A stretch of 31,929 bases of DNA from Bacillota bacterium. Lineage in GTDB: Bacteria > Bacillota > Clostridia > Acetivibrionales > DTU013. The DNA lies in the NCBI GenBank assembly GCA_023411645.1, contig JAEYON010000021.1:1-31929 (forward strand), read 5' to 3'. The notes below the pieces were generated by a model that had not been told where the DNA came from, searched no databases, and was given only the letters and a program-made list of their open reading frames with translations. Positions within the stretch are counted from its first letter, which is position 1. Each line of letters opens with the position of its first letter. Shown one piece after another: positions 16,344-24,479 of this stretch. Made by a program: the position numbers and the translations under genes.

Positions 16344-18197
16344 CTAAATAATGCCACTAGGCTCAATTGGATGAGTCTTAACCATAGCTTCTGTCGGCGA
16401 CATGAAAACCGCTGCTTCGCCATCCTGCACAAGCTGCATATCACCGAGTATACTATCTGCAACGGCCTGGCTGACATGTGCGACGGTAATCAGCAATACG
16501 ACTTCTTTTTCAGGCTGCAATTCTATATTTAATATAGGTAATAAAACCTCCTGCTGCTTATCCGTGCCTCTTCCGTGTATTATTGTAGCTCCTTTAGCAC
16601 CTGATTGCCGCGCAACATCAACCACCTTTTCAGCAAATCCTCTGTTTACAATCACCACGATGCAGTCATGCTGTATGTTGATCTCCTCAGTCAAATGAGA
16701 GGTAACAATACTCTTTTTTTCAATTGAAGGGTATACAACAACTTTCTTATGTTTAAACACAGTTCCAAGTATCATGATAGAAAGAACAGGAGCCATGGCT
16801 ATCATTGCAATAACGCCAAACCCGTCAACCAGCACATCGGCGGTATCAATAACAGTAGCCGCACCTTGTGCGAATGCAAGAACAAAGGTGGCAGCCATAG
16901 GCCCCGACGCAACTCCACCTGCATCATAAGCAATTCCCACAAAAACCGGATCAGACCTAAATGATAGCAATACGGCAATGGCAAAACCCGGTAGGAGGAA
17001 ATACCAGAGCTTTACCTCCGGAACGACAATTCTTACCATTGAAAGAGCAATTGCAATACCGACGCCTAATGAAAGGGTCATTCTTATCAAATTAAGAGGT
17101 ATATGTCCTCCGGTGACTTCTTCAATTTGTTCGCCAAGTACATGTACTGCGGGTTCAACAAGAACAACTATAAGACCCATTAGAAAGGCTATTCCAATCA
17201 ATACCCAATGGCCCATTTCAGCAAGTTCCATACCAATAATTCGCCCCATGTCCATAAATCCGGAGTTTACGGCTGTAAGAAATATTGCAAGCCCCAGCAG
17301 AGTTAAGGCAAGTCCCTTTATTATTCCAAAGAGCTCATCCTTATGTAATCTAAATTTGCTAAAATTAAAAATAAAGAACAGAACTGCTATAGGCAAAAGA
17401 GCAAAAAGTGATTCCATGAGGATTCCCGGGAACTCGTGTATTATCGGTCTGAAAATGCCTTCAGCAACAATGTATTCGCCAACATCTCCCTGTATATTTT
17501 TCTGTCCCGAAATGATGGACATCAGCATAACGGCCAGAATAGGTCCTGCACTCATGACGCCAACAAGTCCAAAGGAATTCTCCTCAGAGCTCTTTCCGCC
17601 CTTTGTTTTGGAAAGCCCCAACGATATTGCAAGGACGAAGGGAGTAGTTAGGGCGCCTGTGGTTGCGCCGGATGCGTCAAAGGAAATAGCAAGAAATTCC
17701 TCTGACACAAGAAAAGCCAATATAAATAGAATTCCGTATGTTATTGCCATAAATACATTGTATGGCGGTTTATCACGCAGCAGCCTGAAAACACCAAGTG
17801 AAATCAATACTCCCACACCTATTGACACCAGGTATACAATGATAGATGCATTCATAGTGCCTCCGGACGCAGCCTCAACCTGAGAGCCAAGGATAAGCAA
17901 ATCAGGTTCCGCGACGGTTACGAGAAAGCCCAAAAGGAAACTGAGAACTGCAATTTTAAGCGGTGATCTTGAAGTGGCCACTTCTCGGGACATGTGCTCG
18001 CCGATTGGGTTCATAGCCAAATCAACACCCCATAAAAAAATTGACAATCCGACAAGGAGCATCACGCTGCCGAGAAGGAAGCGTATAATAACGTCTGCTT
18101 CAACATCAACTATAGTGAAGCAGAGTACCAGCACTAATATCATAACCGGCAATAATGTCCGGGCGACTTCTTTTGTTTTGTCTATTAGCAAAGTCAT
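16344..18197 (-). CDS. DUF1538 duplicated membrane protein with C-terminal PII-like domain
   Basis: 617 residues. The membrane part is an internal duplication of DUF1538: repeat 1 (about 5-215) contains MNPIGEHMSRE, LLGFLVTVAEPDLLILGSQVE and SFDASGATTGALTTPFVLA, and repeat 2 (about 270-490) contains MELAEMGHW, LIVVLVEPAVHVLGEQIEE and AYDAGGVASGPMAATFVLA. The shared V-EP-x-x-x-x-LG-x-Q-(V/I)-E and DA(S/G)G-x-x-(T/S)G motifs suggest two pseudo-symmetric transport halves. Residues about 515-600 form a PII-like ferredoxin-fold domain (CIVVIVNRGFAEKVVDVARQ, GATIIHGRGTD, EKEVVLLITV). Function is not known; a nucleotide- or ligand-gated transporter is inference. The ATG overlaps the stop of the upstream PII gene (ATGA), with GGGAGG six bases before. 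Confidence 0.88.
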   Translation of the reverse strand: MTLLIDKTKEVARTLLPVMILVLVLCFTIVDVEADVIIRFLLGSVMLLVGLSIFLWGVDLAMNPIGEHMSREVATSRSPLKIAVLSFLLGFLVTVAEPDLLILGSQVEAASGGTMNASIIVYLVSIGVGVLISLGVFRLLRDKPPYNVFMAITYGILFILAFLVSEEFLAISFDASGATTGALTTPFVLAISLGLSKTKGGKSSEENSFGLVGVMSAGPILAVMLMSIISGQKNIQGDVGEYIVAEGIFRPIIHEFPGILMESLFALLPIAVLFFIFNFSKFRLHKDELFGIIKGLALTLLGLAIFLTAVNSGFMDMGRIIGMELAEMGHWVLIGIAFLMGLIVVLVEPAVHVLGEQIEEVTGGHIPLNLIRMTLSLGVGIAIALSMVRIVVPEVKLWYFLLPGFAIAVLLSFRSDPVFVGIAYDAGGVASGPMAATFVLAFAQGAATVIDTADVLVDGFGVIAMIAMAPVLSIMILGTVFKHKKVVVYPSIEKKSIVTSHLTEEINIQHDCIVVIVNRGFAEKVVDVARQSGAKGATIIHGRGTDKQQEVLLPILNIELQPEKEVVLLITVAHVSQAVADSILGDMQLVQDGEAAVFMSPTEAMVKTHPIEPSGII

Positions 18198-18871
18198 GAC
18201 GGCACCTCCCTGCACCCTTCAGACCTGTTTTCATACAGACCGGTCGCCCGGCTCACAGGAAGAGTAAAGATAATGCCGTTCCCAGCTTTCCCCAACTCAA
18301 GATCAAAAAATATCTTTTCTCTGATCATAGAAACTTTTTCTTTTGGTGTGATAATCATTACAATATCTTTTTGGGGTTCTATCACCAATGGGAAATAAAA
18401 ATCTGTCGGAATTCCGGCTCCACGGCCATGGATAAGGGTTCCGCCTCTTGCTCCCGCAGCTCTTGACGCCTTTATGCAATCGTTACTGCGTCCCTTATCC
18501 ACGATGGTTATTATACAAAAGTATGGGACGTCGATATCATCAGGCTGACTTTCATTCTCTTCTCCAAGCGGCTGAAGAGGCCAACGCTTGAAGGGTATTG
18601 AAAAAGCGATTCCTTTATTTCTCTTGCATAGCATAAATTCTTCGTTAAGTTTTTCATGTAATTTATCGCAAAGCGCGTTTGATGAGGATATCAGAAGAAT
18701 TTCTTTGTGCATCTCTGTCAGACCAAGCTTGTCTGAAAGCCTGTTTTGCACTGTACCTTCACCAAGGAAGATCGTACCCCCAGTCGCACCGCATTCTTTA
18801 GCTTTACGTAATACAGCATTAGCTTTGCCTCTGCTTACGATAACAAAAAACATTGTGTCTATGATTATCAC
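18194..18871 (-). CDS. Tandem PII-like regulatory protein (two PII domains)
   Basis: 225 residues made of two PII-like domains. Domain 1 (about 7-100) has FFVIVSRGKANAVLRKAKE and GGTIFLGEGTVQN; domain 2 (about 118-212) has YFCIITIVDKGRSNDCIKAS and GGTLIHGRGAG. Both show the PII order beta-alpha-beta with a G-G-T-x-x-x-G-x-G loop, but the T-loop is short and lacks the uridylylated Tyr region of GlnB/GlnK. The GTG-18871 frame start is uncertain: GGGAG directly abuts it, and the ATG at 18853 is 17 nt away. The gene is coupled by an ATGA overlap to the DUF1538-PII gene. Likely role: sensing a small ligand and controlling that membrane protein. The ligand is unknown. Confidence 0.85.
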   Translation of the reverse strand: MIIIDTMFFVIVSRGKANAVLRKAKECGATGGTIFLGEGTVQNRLSDKLGLTEMHKEILLISSSNALCDKLHEKLNEEFMLCKRNKGIAFSIPFKRWPLQPLGEENESQPDDIDVPYFCIITIVDKGRSNDCIKASRAAGARGGTLIHGRGAGIPTDFYFPLVIEPQKDIVMIITPKEKVSMIREKIFFDLELGKAGNGIIFTLPVSRATGLYENRSEGCREVPS

Positions 18872-18935
18872 TCCCTGATGTATATTTTTCTGGCTTAAAA
18901 AGATTGTTATTTCATGTAAAGATAAAATAATCAGT

Positions 18936-18966
18936 GCGGTCCGGAGTAAAAACGCCTTCCGGACGC
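18936..18966 (-). promoter_or_regulatory. Hairpin in the leader of the PII-DUF1538 operon
   Basis: GTCCGGA (18939-18945) and TCCGGAC (18958-18964) form a 7-bp perfect stem with a 12-nt loop, with GC outer pairs around a one-base bulge. On the minus strand it would fall about 10-40 nt after the predicted transcription start. There is no U-run after it, so it is more likely a stability or regulatory structure than a terminator. Confidence 0.45.
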
Positions 18967-19010
18967 TATTTTGACTCTTTTATAATAACACAAAATAGCC
19001 TTTGCGGCAA
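18965..19010 (-). promoter_or_regulatory. Promoter of PII-DUF1538 operon with overlapping palindrome
   Basis: On the minus strand TTGCCG (19010-19005), a 17-bp spacer and TATTAT (18987-18982) form a sigma-A type promoter. The inverted repeat GCTATTTTG (18965-18973) / CAAAATAGC (18991-18999) brackets the -10, so a bound dimer would block it. The rest of the 328-bp gap (19011-19199) is AT-rich and shows only a small GATAT/ATATC repeat near 19125-19140; I see no gene in it. Confidence 0.5.
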
Positions 19011-19199
19011 CCAAATCAGGGCATATTTCCTAGACAAGTATAAAAGGTCATGAAAAATCACAGATGTTTGAATTAATAACCACAAATCATGAACGTATGA
19101 GGTCAGCTTTTCAACAAAGTTCGTAGATATTTTGATATCTTTGATGCCCCGTTATATTTTATGAACGATTACTATCGAATATGACTACTATTCAACGGC

Positions 19200-20762
19200 T
19201 TACTCGCCGTCCTGCCCGAGTGCTCCGGCTGCTTCTATGGGCTTTATGCATTCAAGTGCAGGGCCCTCGATGATATCGCCTGTGTACGTGAATCTGGATC
19301 CGTGGCAGGGACAGTCCCATGATAATTCGGCTGAGTTCCATTTCAACTCACAGCCAATATGTGTACATGTAGTACTGACAAAATGCAGCTCCCCGTTCAT
19401 GTCTTTGTACATTCCAAGCTTGTATCCGTCGACTTCGGTTATTACGGCTTCTCCTTTTTCAACATGATCCGTACCTTCAGGGATATTGAGTTTGCCTTTA
19501 ACATAATTTTTTGCTACATCAGCATTTTCCACAATGAAATTCTTTGCCGATGCCACAGGTGTGAACCGTGATGGATTGTATACCGGCTCCCATGGATTCT
19601 CTTCCTTCAGTATCAAGTCAGATATGATCATTGCGGCAGCGGTACCATTGGAAATGCCCCATTTTTCAAAGCCTGTAGCAAGATAAATCTTATTTTTCCC
19701 GGAAGTCATTTGTCCGACTATTGGTATTTCGTCCATGGATGTGTAATCCTGTGCCGACCATCTATAAGGTATATCAATAACATCAAAATATTGCTGCGCA
19801 TAATCCCGTATGATTTCGTAATGTTGATGAAGATTGGCGCCGTGCCCGGTTTTATGATTTTCTCCCCCTATAAGCAAAAGACTGTCGTCGCCGGTTGTGT
19901 GCAAGCGAAGTGTTCGTGAAGGACTTTCTGCATTAATGTACATCCCTTCCGGGAAACTGCTGTTAATGTGCATTCCCAGCAAATAAGCCCGTTCCGGATA
20001 CAGTCTTGTGAAGTAAAGACCGGGTTTATCATAAAAAGGATAGCGTGTAGCTTGTACTACACTGTCTGCTCGGATTTTTTTTCCGCTGTCAGTTACTACT
20101 ATGTGCGGTTCACCTTCCTCAATATCAACGACACGGGTATTTTCGAAAATATGGCAGTCCTCTCCTTCAATAGCTGATGCCAACGCCAGAAGATATTTGC
20201 GTGGATGAAACTGAGCCTGATCAGAAAATTTCATCGCCCCCTTTATTGCAAAAGGGAGATCAAGCTTTTCCACATATTCTGCGGGGAGCTTTAATTTAAT
20301 GGCGGCATTGGTTTCGTCTTCAATCTTTTTAACATAAGTATCATCCTGGGTGAATACATAGGCAGGAGTTCTTAGAAAATCGCAATCAATGTTTTTATCT
20401 TCTATGATATTTGAAATCAGATCTATGGCAGCCTGGTTGGCAAATGCATACTGCTGGGCCTTTTCCTCACCTACTGCATTAATCATTTTTGAGTACTTTA
20501 ATGAGTGCTGGGAAGTTATTTTGGCGGTTGTGTGCCCGGATACACCTTTAACTATGCGGTTTGAGTCAATGACAGCCACTCGTATTCCGCTGCTTTTAAG
20601 AAGGTATGCGGTGGTCAATCCTGTGATACCTCCGCCGATTATGGCAACATCCACATCAAGGTCATTTTCTACCTTTGGATAATCGGTATCCGAAGTTGTA
20701 GCAATCCAATAGGATATCGGCTGGTCAGTAAATTTATTCTTATGGCTGAGGTCCTTGCTCAT
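19200..20762 (-). CDS. FAD-dependent oxidoreductase with C-terminal Rieske [2Fe-2S] domain
   Basis: 520 residues. The N-terminal DAO-type FAD domain has VDVAIIGGGITGLTTAYLL (dinucleotide-binding motif, about 33-52) and later IYLATGFEKWGISNGTAAA, the second FAD-contact block. The C-terminal Rieske domain has CTHIGC (C466, H468) and CPCHGS (C484, H487), the standard two-Cys two-His ligands. Such proteins occur in anaerobic and aerobic Bacillota; substrate is unknown, and a detoxifying or redox role is inference. Start at 20762: GGAGG is seven bases upstream; an in-frame start at 20792 is worse. A long inverted repeat lies upstream. Confidence 0.9.
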   Translation of the reverse strand: MSKDLSHKNKFTDQPISYWIATTSDTDYPKVENDLDVDVAIIGGGITGLTTAYLLKSSGIRVAVIDSNRIVKGVSGHTTAKITSQHSLKYSKMINAVGEEKAQQYAFANQAAIDLISNIIEDKNIDCDFLRTPAYVFTQDDTYVKKIEDETNAAIKLKLPAEYVEKLDLPFAIKGAMKFSDQAQFHPRKYLLALASAIEGEDCHIFENTRVVDIEEGEPHIVVTDSGKKIRADSVVQATRYPFYDKPGLYFTRLYPERAYLLGMHINSSFPEGMYINAESPSRTLRLHTTGDDSLLLIGGENHKTGHGANLHQHYEIIRDYAQQYFDVIDIPYRWSAQDYTSMDEIPIVGQMTSGKNKIYLATGFEKWGISNGTAAAMIISDLILKEENPWEPVYNPSRFTPVASAKNFIVENADVAKNYVKGKLNIPEGTDHVEKGEAVITEVDGYKLGMYKDMNGELHFVSTTCTHIGCELKWNSAELSWDCPCHGSRFTYTGDIIEGPALECIKPIEAAGALGQDGE

Positions 20763-20785
20763 ATAAATTCCTCCAATATATGCAC

Positions 20786-20818
20786 TTAACAAATTTACTC
20801 TTATGATTTGTTAACAAA
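20786..20818. promoter_or_regulatory. Inverted repeat upstream of FAD/Rieske gene, candidate operator
   Basis: TTAACAAAT (20786-20794) and ATTTGTTAA (20806-20814) form a perfect 9-bp inverted repeat with an 11-bp spacer. The right half also belongs to a shorter perfect palindrome, TTTGTTAACAAA (20807-20818). It lies 24-56 bp before the start codon. The TTGTTAA-like half-sites resemble Rex half-sites, but the spacing differs from Rex (TTGTTAA-n4-TTAACAA). Confidence 0.45.
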
Positions 20819-20850
20819 GAATATTTCATACAGAAAAATCTCCCGGGTAT

Positions 20851-20891
20851 GTATGTTGTAAAGGTAATTCGTGCTGGCGCACTCAACATAC
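20851..20891. other. Two-tier hairpin in intergenic region
   Basis: GTATGTTG (20851-20858) pairs with CAACATAC (20884-20891), and inside it GTGC-TGGC-GCAC (20871-20882) forms a second stem. No ORF covers it. It lies between the DUF1189 terminator and the leader of the FAD/Rieske gene, so it could be a structured leader if the promoter lies further upstream. Confidence 0.35.
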
Positions 20892-20912
20892 TGGCTGGTC
20901 GATGATTGTGTC

Positions 20913-20941
20913 AACAAAAAAAACTGCCCGTTGAGGCAGTT
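20913..20941 (-). terminator. Rho-independent terminator of DUF1189 gene
   Basis: Read on the minus strand: AACTGCC, loop TCAACG, GGCAGTT, then a run of T (A run at 20915-20923 on the plus strand). It lies 33 bp after the DUF1189 stop. Confidence 0.85.
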
Positions 20942-20973
20942 CCTAAATGTCTTTTAAATGGCATGTATCGTGT

Positions 20974-21783
20974 TTAGGTTATATTATTACTAATGTCATC
21001 CTGATCGTACATTTTATCTAACTCTTTGCGGATGCTTCTGATTGCGCCGTAAACATATACTGAGGCAATGGCATAAAACACAATCCATAAAAAGGGTATC
21101 TGGATGGATACGAGACTTGGCGCCGTACATATCAGCAAAGGCAGTGTCATGGAATAAACGCTGATTTTAAATATGTTCCGGAAGCTAAGACTCGTTTTCA
21201 GCGCTGAATTAATGATAAGTCCGATCAGACTGATGATAAGTGCACTGATAAACTTACCACAGACAAAGCCTATTACAAACAGGATAATCATAAATACTCC
21301 GACAGGCTTCATGAGAGGGAGTGCTTGTGCGATATCGTCCCGTGTCAGTTCAAGTCCCTGGAATGCGCTGAGATTTGATATAGACTTATTTGCATAGTTT
21401 TTTTGAATTATTTTATCACTTGTTATCAAAATTACGATATCATATTCGGGGAGAATTTTATCCTCCGCATCCGGTGAGGTGTCTATAACGATAGGATATG
21501 CACCGTCATCCAAAATGATCGGCATTTTTCCGTTGACCTGCAATTTACCGTTAGCAAATGTAAAATCGGGTATTACAGTATCATAGTTGGCAATGAGATC
21601 ATCGACGATCCTGTCAAATTGTATCCCCGCCGGGATGAAAACCGCCAGGGAAATAAGGAACGACAGCAGCAGCAGATATGCTACAGCTTTGCCGACGCCC
21701 TGCCTGAGAAATAGTCTATACCTGGCGAAACTGGTGATGCTATAGTAGAATCGCGTAAAAATGTTGACTTTTGTCTCGTTCAT
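20974..21783 (-). CDS. DUF1189 membrane protein
   Basis: 269 residues. An amphipathic N-terminus (FTRFYYSITSFARYRLFLRQG), a first membrane helix (AVAYLLLLSFLISLAVFIPAG), a long extracellular segment of about 110 residues (including DFTFANGKLQVNGKMPI and VIDTSPDAE), then four membrane helices, including GVFMIILFVIGFVCGKFISAL. This is the DUF1189 layout, and the family is common in Bacillota with unknown function. Start at 21783: GGGAGG five bases before; an upstream in-frame start at 21855 would place the promoter inside the gene. The divergent RNA methyltransferase begins 148 bp away. Confidence 0.85.
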   Translation of the reverse strand: MNETKVNIFTRFYYSITSFARYRLFLRQGVGKAVAYLLLLSFLISLAVFIPAGIQFDRIVDDLIANYDTVIPDFTFANGKLQVNGKMPIILDDGAYPIVIDTSPDAEDKILPEYDIVILITSDKIIQKNYANKSISNLSAFQGLELTRDDIAQALPLMKPVGVFMIILFVIGFVCGKFISALIISLIGLIINSALKTSLSFRNIFKISVYSMTLPLLICTAPSLVSIQIPFLWIVFYAIASVYVYGAIRSIRKELDKMYDQDDISNNIT

Positions 21784-21846
21784 ATTATCCTCCCGAAAAT
21801 TACGTACTATCGGCAAACACACAAAAATCCAAAAAACATCCACTTC

Positions 21847-21875
21847 ATTATACACTTATCATATCAGCGAATCAA
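21847..21875 (-). promoter_or_regulatory. Promoter for DUF1189 gene
   Basis: On the minus strand TTGATT (21875-21870), 17 bp, TATAAT (21852-21847, perfect). It lies back to back with the promoter of the divergent RNA methyltransferase, with only one base between the two -35 boxes. Confidence 0.65.
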
Positions 21876-21876
21876 T

Positions 21877-21905
21877 TTGAAAAAATAACAGAAGTATATT
21901 ATGAT
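21877..21905 (+). promoter_or_regulatory. Promoter for THUMP RNA methyltransferase (and aro genes)
   Basis: TTGAAA (21877-21882), 17-bp spacer, TATGAT (21900-21905). Transcription would begin near 21912, about 20 nt before the ATG; the leader includes the GGAGGAG Shine-Dalgarno. No promoter or terminator is obvious between this gene and aroA, so the transcript may extend to 26966. Confidence 0.6.
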
Positions 21906-21931
21906 TAATTTTGTTAAGATAGGAGGAGCGA

Positions 21932-23104
21932 ATGTCAAAGATGCACTTGATCGCCACCTGCGTTTTCGGACTCGAAGCAGTTGTGGCAAGAGAATTGAAC
22001 TGGCTGGGGTACACAGATCAGCAGGTGGAAAACGGCAGAGTTACCTTTGCCGGAGATGAGCTGGCCATTTGCCGGACGAATATCTGGCTGCGGTGTGCGG
22101 AACGTATATTAGTGAAGGTAGGAGAGTTCAAGGCGCTTACCTTTGATGAATTGTTTGAGGGTACCAAAGCACTGCCATGGGGGGATTGGCTGCCGGAGAA
22201 TGCAGAATTTCCTGTGGATGGGAAATCGGTTGATTCTAAGCTTGCAAGTATCCCGGATTGCCAGGCGATCGTTAAAAAGGCGATCGTGGAAAAAATGAAG
22301 CTTAAGTACAAAAAACAATGGTTTGAAGAAAAAGGCCCCTTGTACAGGATTGAGGTTGGGCTGCTGAAGGATATGGCGACCCTGACAATTGATACCACCG
22401 GTATGGGCTTGCATAAGCGCGGCTACAGGACCCTCGTTTCAGGTGCTCCATTGAAGGAAACGCTGGCGGCTGCCATGCTGATGATCAGCAGATGGAAGCC
22501 CGACAGGGCTCTGATCGATCCTTTCTGCGGATCCGGTACGATCCCAATCGAAGCGGCTTTGATTGCGGGAAATATTGCACCCGGCGCAAAACGAAGCTTT
22601 TCGGCAGAAGCCTGGCAGCAGACGCTGCCCGAGCTCTGGAAAATAGCAAGAGAGGAAGCGGCGGACAAGATGAAGAAGGTCCCTGACCTCAGAATACACG
22701 GCTCGGATATCGATGAGGAAGTCATCAGTCTTGCTCGTTACCATGCGACGCAGGCCGGGGTGTCACAGGATATTCATCTACAGCGTCTTCCGCTATCTGA
22801 TATCAGCTCAAGATACAAATACGGCTTCATCATTTGTAATCCGCCTTATGGGGAACGACTGGGAGAGATGCCTGAAGTAGAAAGACTCTACAGGGAAATG
22901 GGGAGTACATTTAAAAAATTCGATACCTGGTCCTACTATATCATTACATCACATCCGCGATTTGAAGTGCTGTTTGGACGAAAAGCGGACAAAAAACGAA
23001 AGCTGTACAATGGTAGGATTATGTGCAACTACTTTCAGTTTTACGGCCCTCCGCCGCCAAGACCTGAACGAAAAGGTTTGACGAACAATACTGACGTATA
23101 TTAA
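21932..23104 (+). CDS. THUMP-domain class I SAM-dependent RNA methyltransferase (RlmL/YpsC-like)
   Basis: 390 residues. The N-terminal part (about 1-165) is a ferredoxin-like plus THUMP RNA-binding module (HLIATCVFGLEAVVARELN). The catalytic domain holds DPFCGSGTIPIEAALIAGNIAPG, HGSDIDEEVISLARYHA and IICNPPYGERLG, where NPPYGER is the motif of N2-guanine methyltransferases such as RlmL and its B. subtilis relative YpsC. The likely target is a guanine in 23S rRNA; this is family inference. It is 70 bp upstream of aroA and on the same strand. Confidence 0.9.
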   Translation: MSKMHLIATCVFGLEAVVARELNWLGYTDQQVENGRVTFAGDELAICRTNIWLRCAERILVKVGEFKALTFDELFEGTKALPWGDWLPENAEFPVDGKSVDSKLASIPDCQAIVKKAIVEKMKLKYKKQWFEEKGPLYRIEVGLLKDMATLTIDTTGMGLHKRGYRTLVSGAPLKETLAAAMLMISRWKPDRALIDPFCGSGTIPIEAALIAGNIAPGAKRSFSAEAWQQTLPELWKIAREEAADKMKKVPDLRIHGSDIDEEVISLARYHATQAGVSQDIHLQRLPLSDISSRYKYGFIICNPPYGERLGEMPEVERLYREMGSTFKKFDTWSYYIITSHPRFEVLFGRKADKKRKLYNGRIMCNYFQFYGPPPPRPERKGLTNNTDVY

Positions 23105-23174
23105 TATATAACTATTCTATGGCAGTTTTTATGTATTTGTAGCATCAGGCAGAACGGTAGGAAGGATTAATCAT

Positions 23175-24467
23175 ATGATTTTAAAGGTTAAAAAATCTCA
23201 AACGCATGGAAGTATCATGATTCCAGGGTCTAAGTCCCATACGATCAGGGCGCTTTTTATAGCGAGCCTTGCAGGCGGCACGTCCGTCATTGTCAATCCG
23301 TTGATTTCTAAAGATACGCTCTCGGCAATAAATGTGTGCCGGTCATTCGGAATTAAATTTGAAAGCGGAGAAGACCGTTTTATTGTACATGGCTTCAACG
23401 GTGTTCCCTGTGTGCCGGAGGATGTTGTTGATGTTGGTAATTCTGGAACAACCCTTCGGTTTGCGATGATGACTGCAGGTCTGATAGATGGCTGTACGGT
23501 ATTTACCGGGGACTATCAGATCCGCAAAAGACCTCTTGGAGCTTTAATCCGCTTTATGAACGAATTGGGCGGTGAGGTTTTTTCCTCCCGTGGAAACGAT
23601 ATGGCGCCTGTTGTGGTAAAAGGCCGGTTGAGAGGCGGAAGAGCCCAACTGGATGCCGTTACATCCCAATATCTTTCATCTATATTAATAAATGCTCCTT
23701 TGCTGGACGGTGATACACATGTAGAAGTTACCAGACTCAACGAGATACCATATGTTGAGATGACAATGTGGTGGCTTAACAATCAAGGGATAGAATATAA
23801 AAATGATCAATTTAAAAATATACATATTAGAGGCGGACAGAAGTATAAGCCTTTCAACATCTCCATTCCCGGTGATTTTTCCAGCGCAACGTTTTTTATG
23901 GTTCTCGCAGCCATATCAGGCGGGGAGTTTATACTGCGGAACCTGAACAGGACTGATTCGCAGGGGGATAAAAAGGTGCTGGATTATCTGCAGGAGATGG
24001 GCGCTTTTGTTACTTACACAGAAGAGAGCATTATTATAAAAGGTAACGGTCTTAAAGGGATCGAAATTGATATGAATTCGACGCCTGACGCTTTACCTGC
24101 AATGGCGGTTGCAGGATGCTTCGCCGAAGGGGAGACACGCCTTGTCAATGTGCCGCAGGCCAGACTGAAGGAGACGGATAGGATCCATGTTATGTGCACC
24201 GAATTGAGAAGTATGGGCGCAGATATTGAGGAGCTGCCTGATGGTTTAATTATCAGAAAAAGCAGATTGAAAGGCGGTAAGGTTAGAGGGTATGATGATC
24301 ATAGAATCGTCATGGCACTGACCGTTGCCGGTCTGAATTCGGACGGTGAGACAACCATCGATACTGCGGAGGCCATGAATGTGACGTTTCCGGCGTTTCC
24401 GCAGCTCATAAGAGAGTGCGGAGGAAATATTGAACTGATCGGGGAAGGATCGGATTTCTATCTTTAA
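23175..24467 (+). CDS. aroA: 3-phosphoshikimate 1-carboxyvinyltransferase (EPSP synthase)
   Basis: 430 residues. Conserved blocks are PGSKSHTIRALFIASLAGGTS, GNSGTTLRF, RKRPLGALI, QYLSSILINAPLL, GDFSSATFF, RLKETDRIHVM and YDDHRIVMAL, all EPSP synthase hallmarks (shikimate-3-phosphate and PEP sites). GNSGTTLR is closer to the class II type than to the class I GNAGTAMR. The enzyme makes EPSP from shikimate-3-phosphate and PEP. The ATG follows AGGAAGGA. It is the first of three consecutive shikimate genes, followed by aroC after 12 bp. Confidence 0.97.
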   Translation: MILKVKKSQTHGSIMIPGSKSHTIRALFIASLAGGTSVIVNPLISKDTLSAINVCRSFGIKFESGEDRFIVHGFNGVPCVPEDVVDVGNSGTTLRFAMMTAGLIDGCTVFTGDYQIRKRPLGALIRFMNELGGEVFSSRGNDMAPVVVKGRLRGGRAQLDAVTSQYLSSILINAPLLDGDTHVEVTRLNEIPYVEMTMWWLNNQGIEYKNDQFKNIHIRGGQKYKPFNISIPGDFSSATFFMVLAAISGGEFILRNLNRTDSQGDKKVLDYLQEMGAFVTYTEESIIIKGNGLKGIEIDMNSTPDALPAMAVAGCFAEGETRLVNVPQARLKETDRIHVMCTELRSMGADIEELPDGLIIRKSRLKGGKVRGYDDHRIVMALTVAGLNSDGETTIDTAEAMNVTFPAFPQLIRECGGNIELIGEGSDFYL

Positions 24468-24479
24468 GGAGGGCTAAAC

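Noticed and set aside
16978..17883. Long open frame (301 codons) on the plus strand
   Set aside because: It lies wholly inside the DUF1538 gene on the other strand, has low-complexity Pro/Ser/Thr/Ile composition typical of antisense frames to membrane proteins, and no Shine-Dalgarno.
20807..20818. Rex operator
   Set aside because: Rex sites have a spacer between TTGTTAA and TTAACAA; here the halves are fused, so only a general operator is claimed.
23105..23174. T-box or other aromatic amino acid leader before aroA
   Set aside because: The gap is only 70 bp, with no T-box motif and no stem-terminator.
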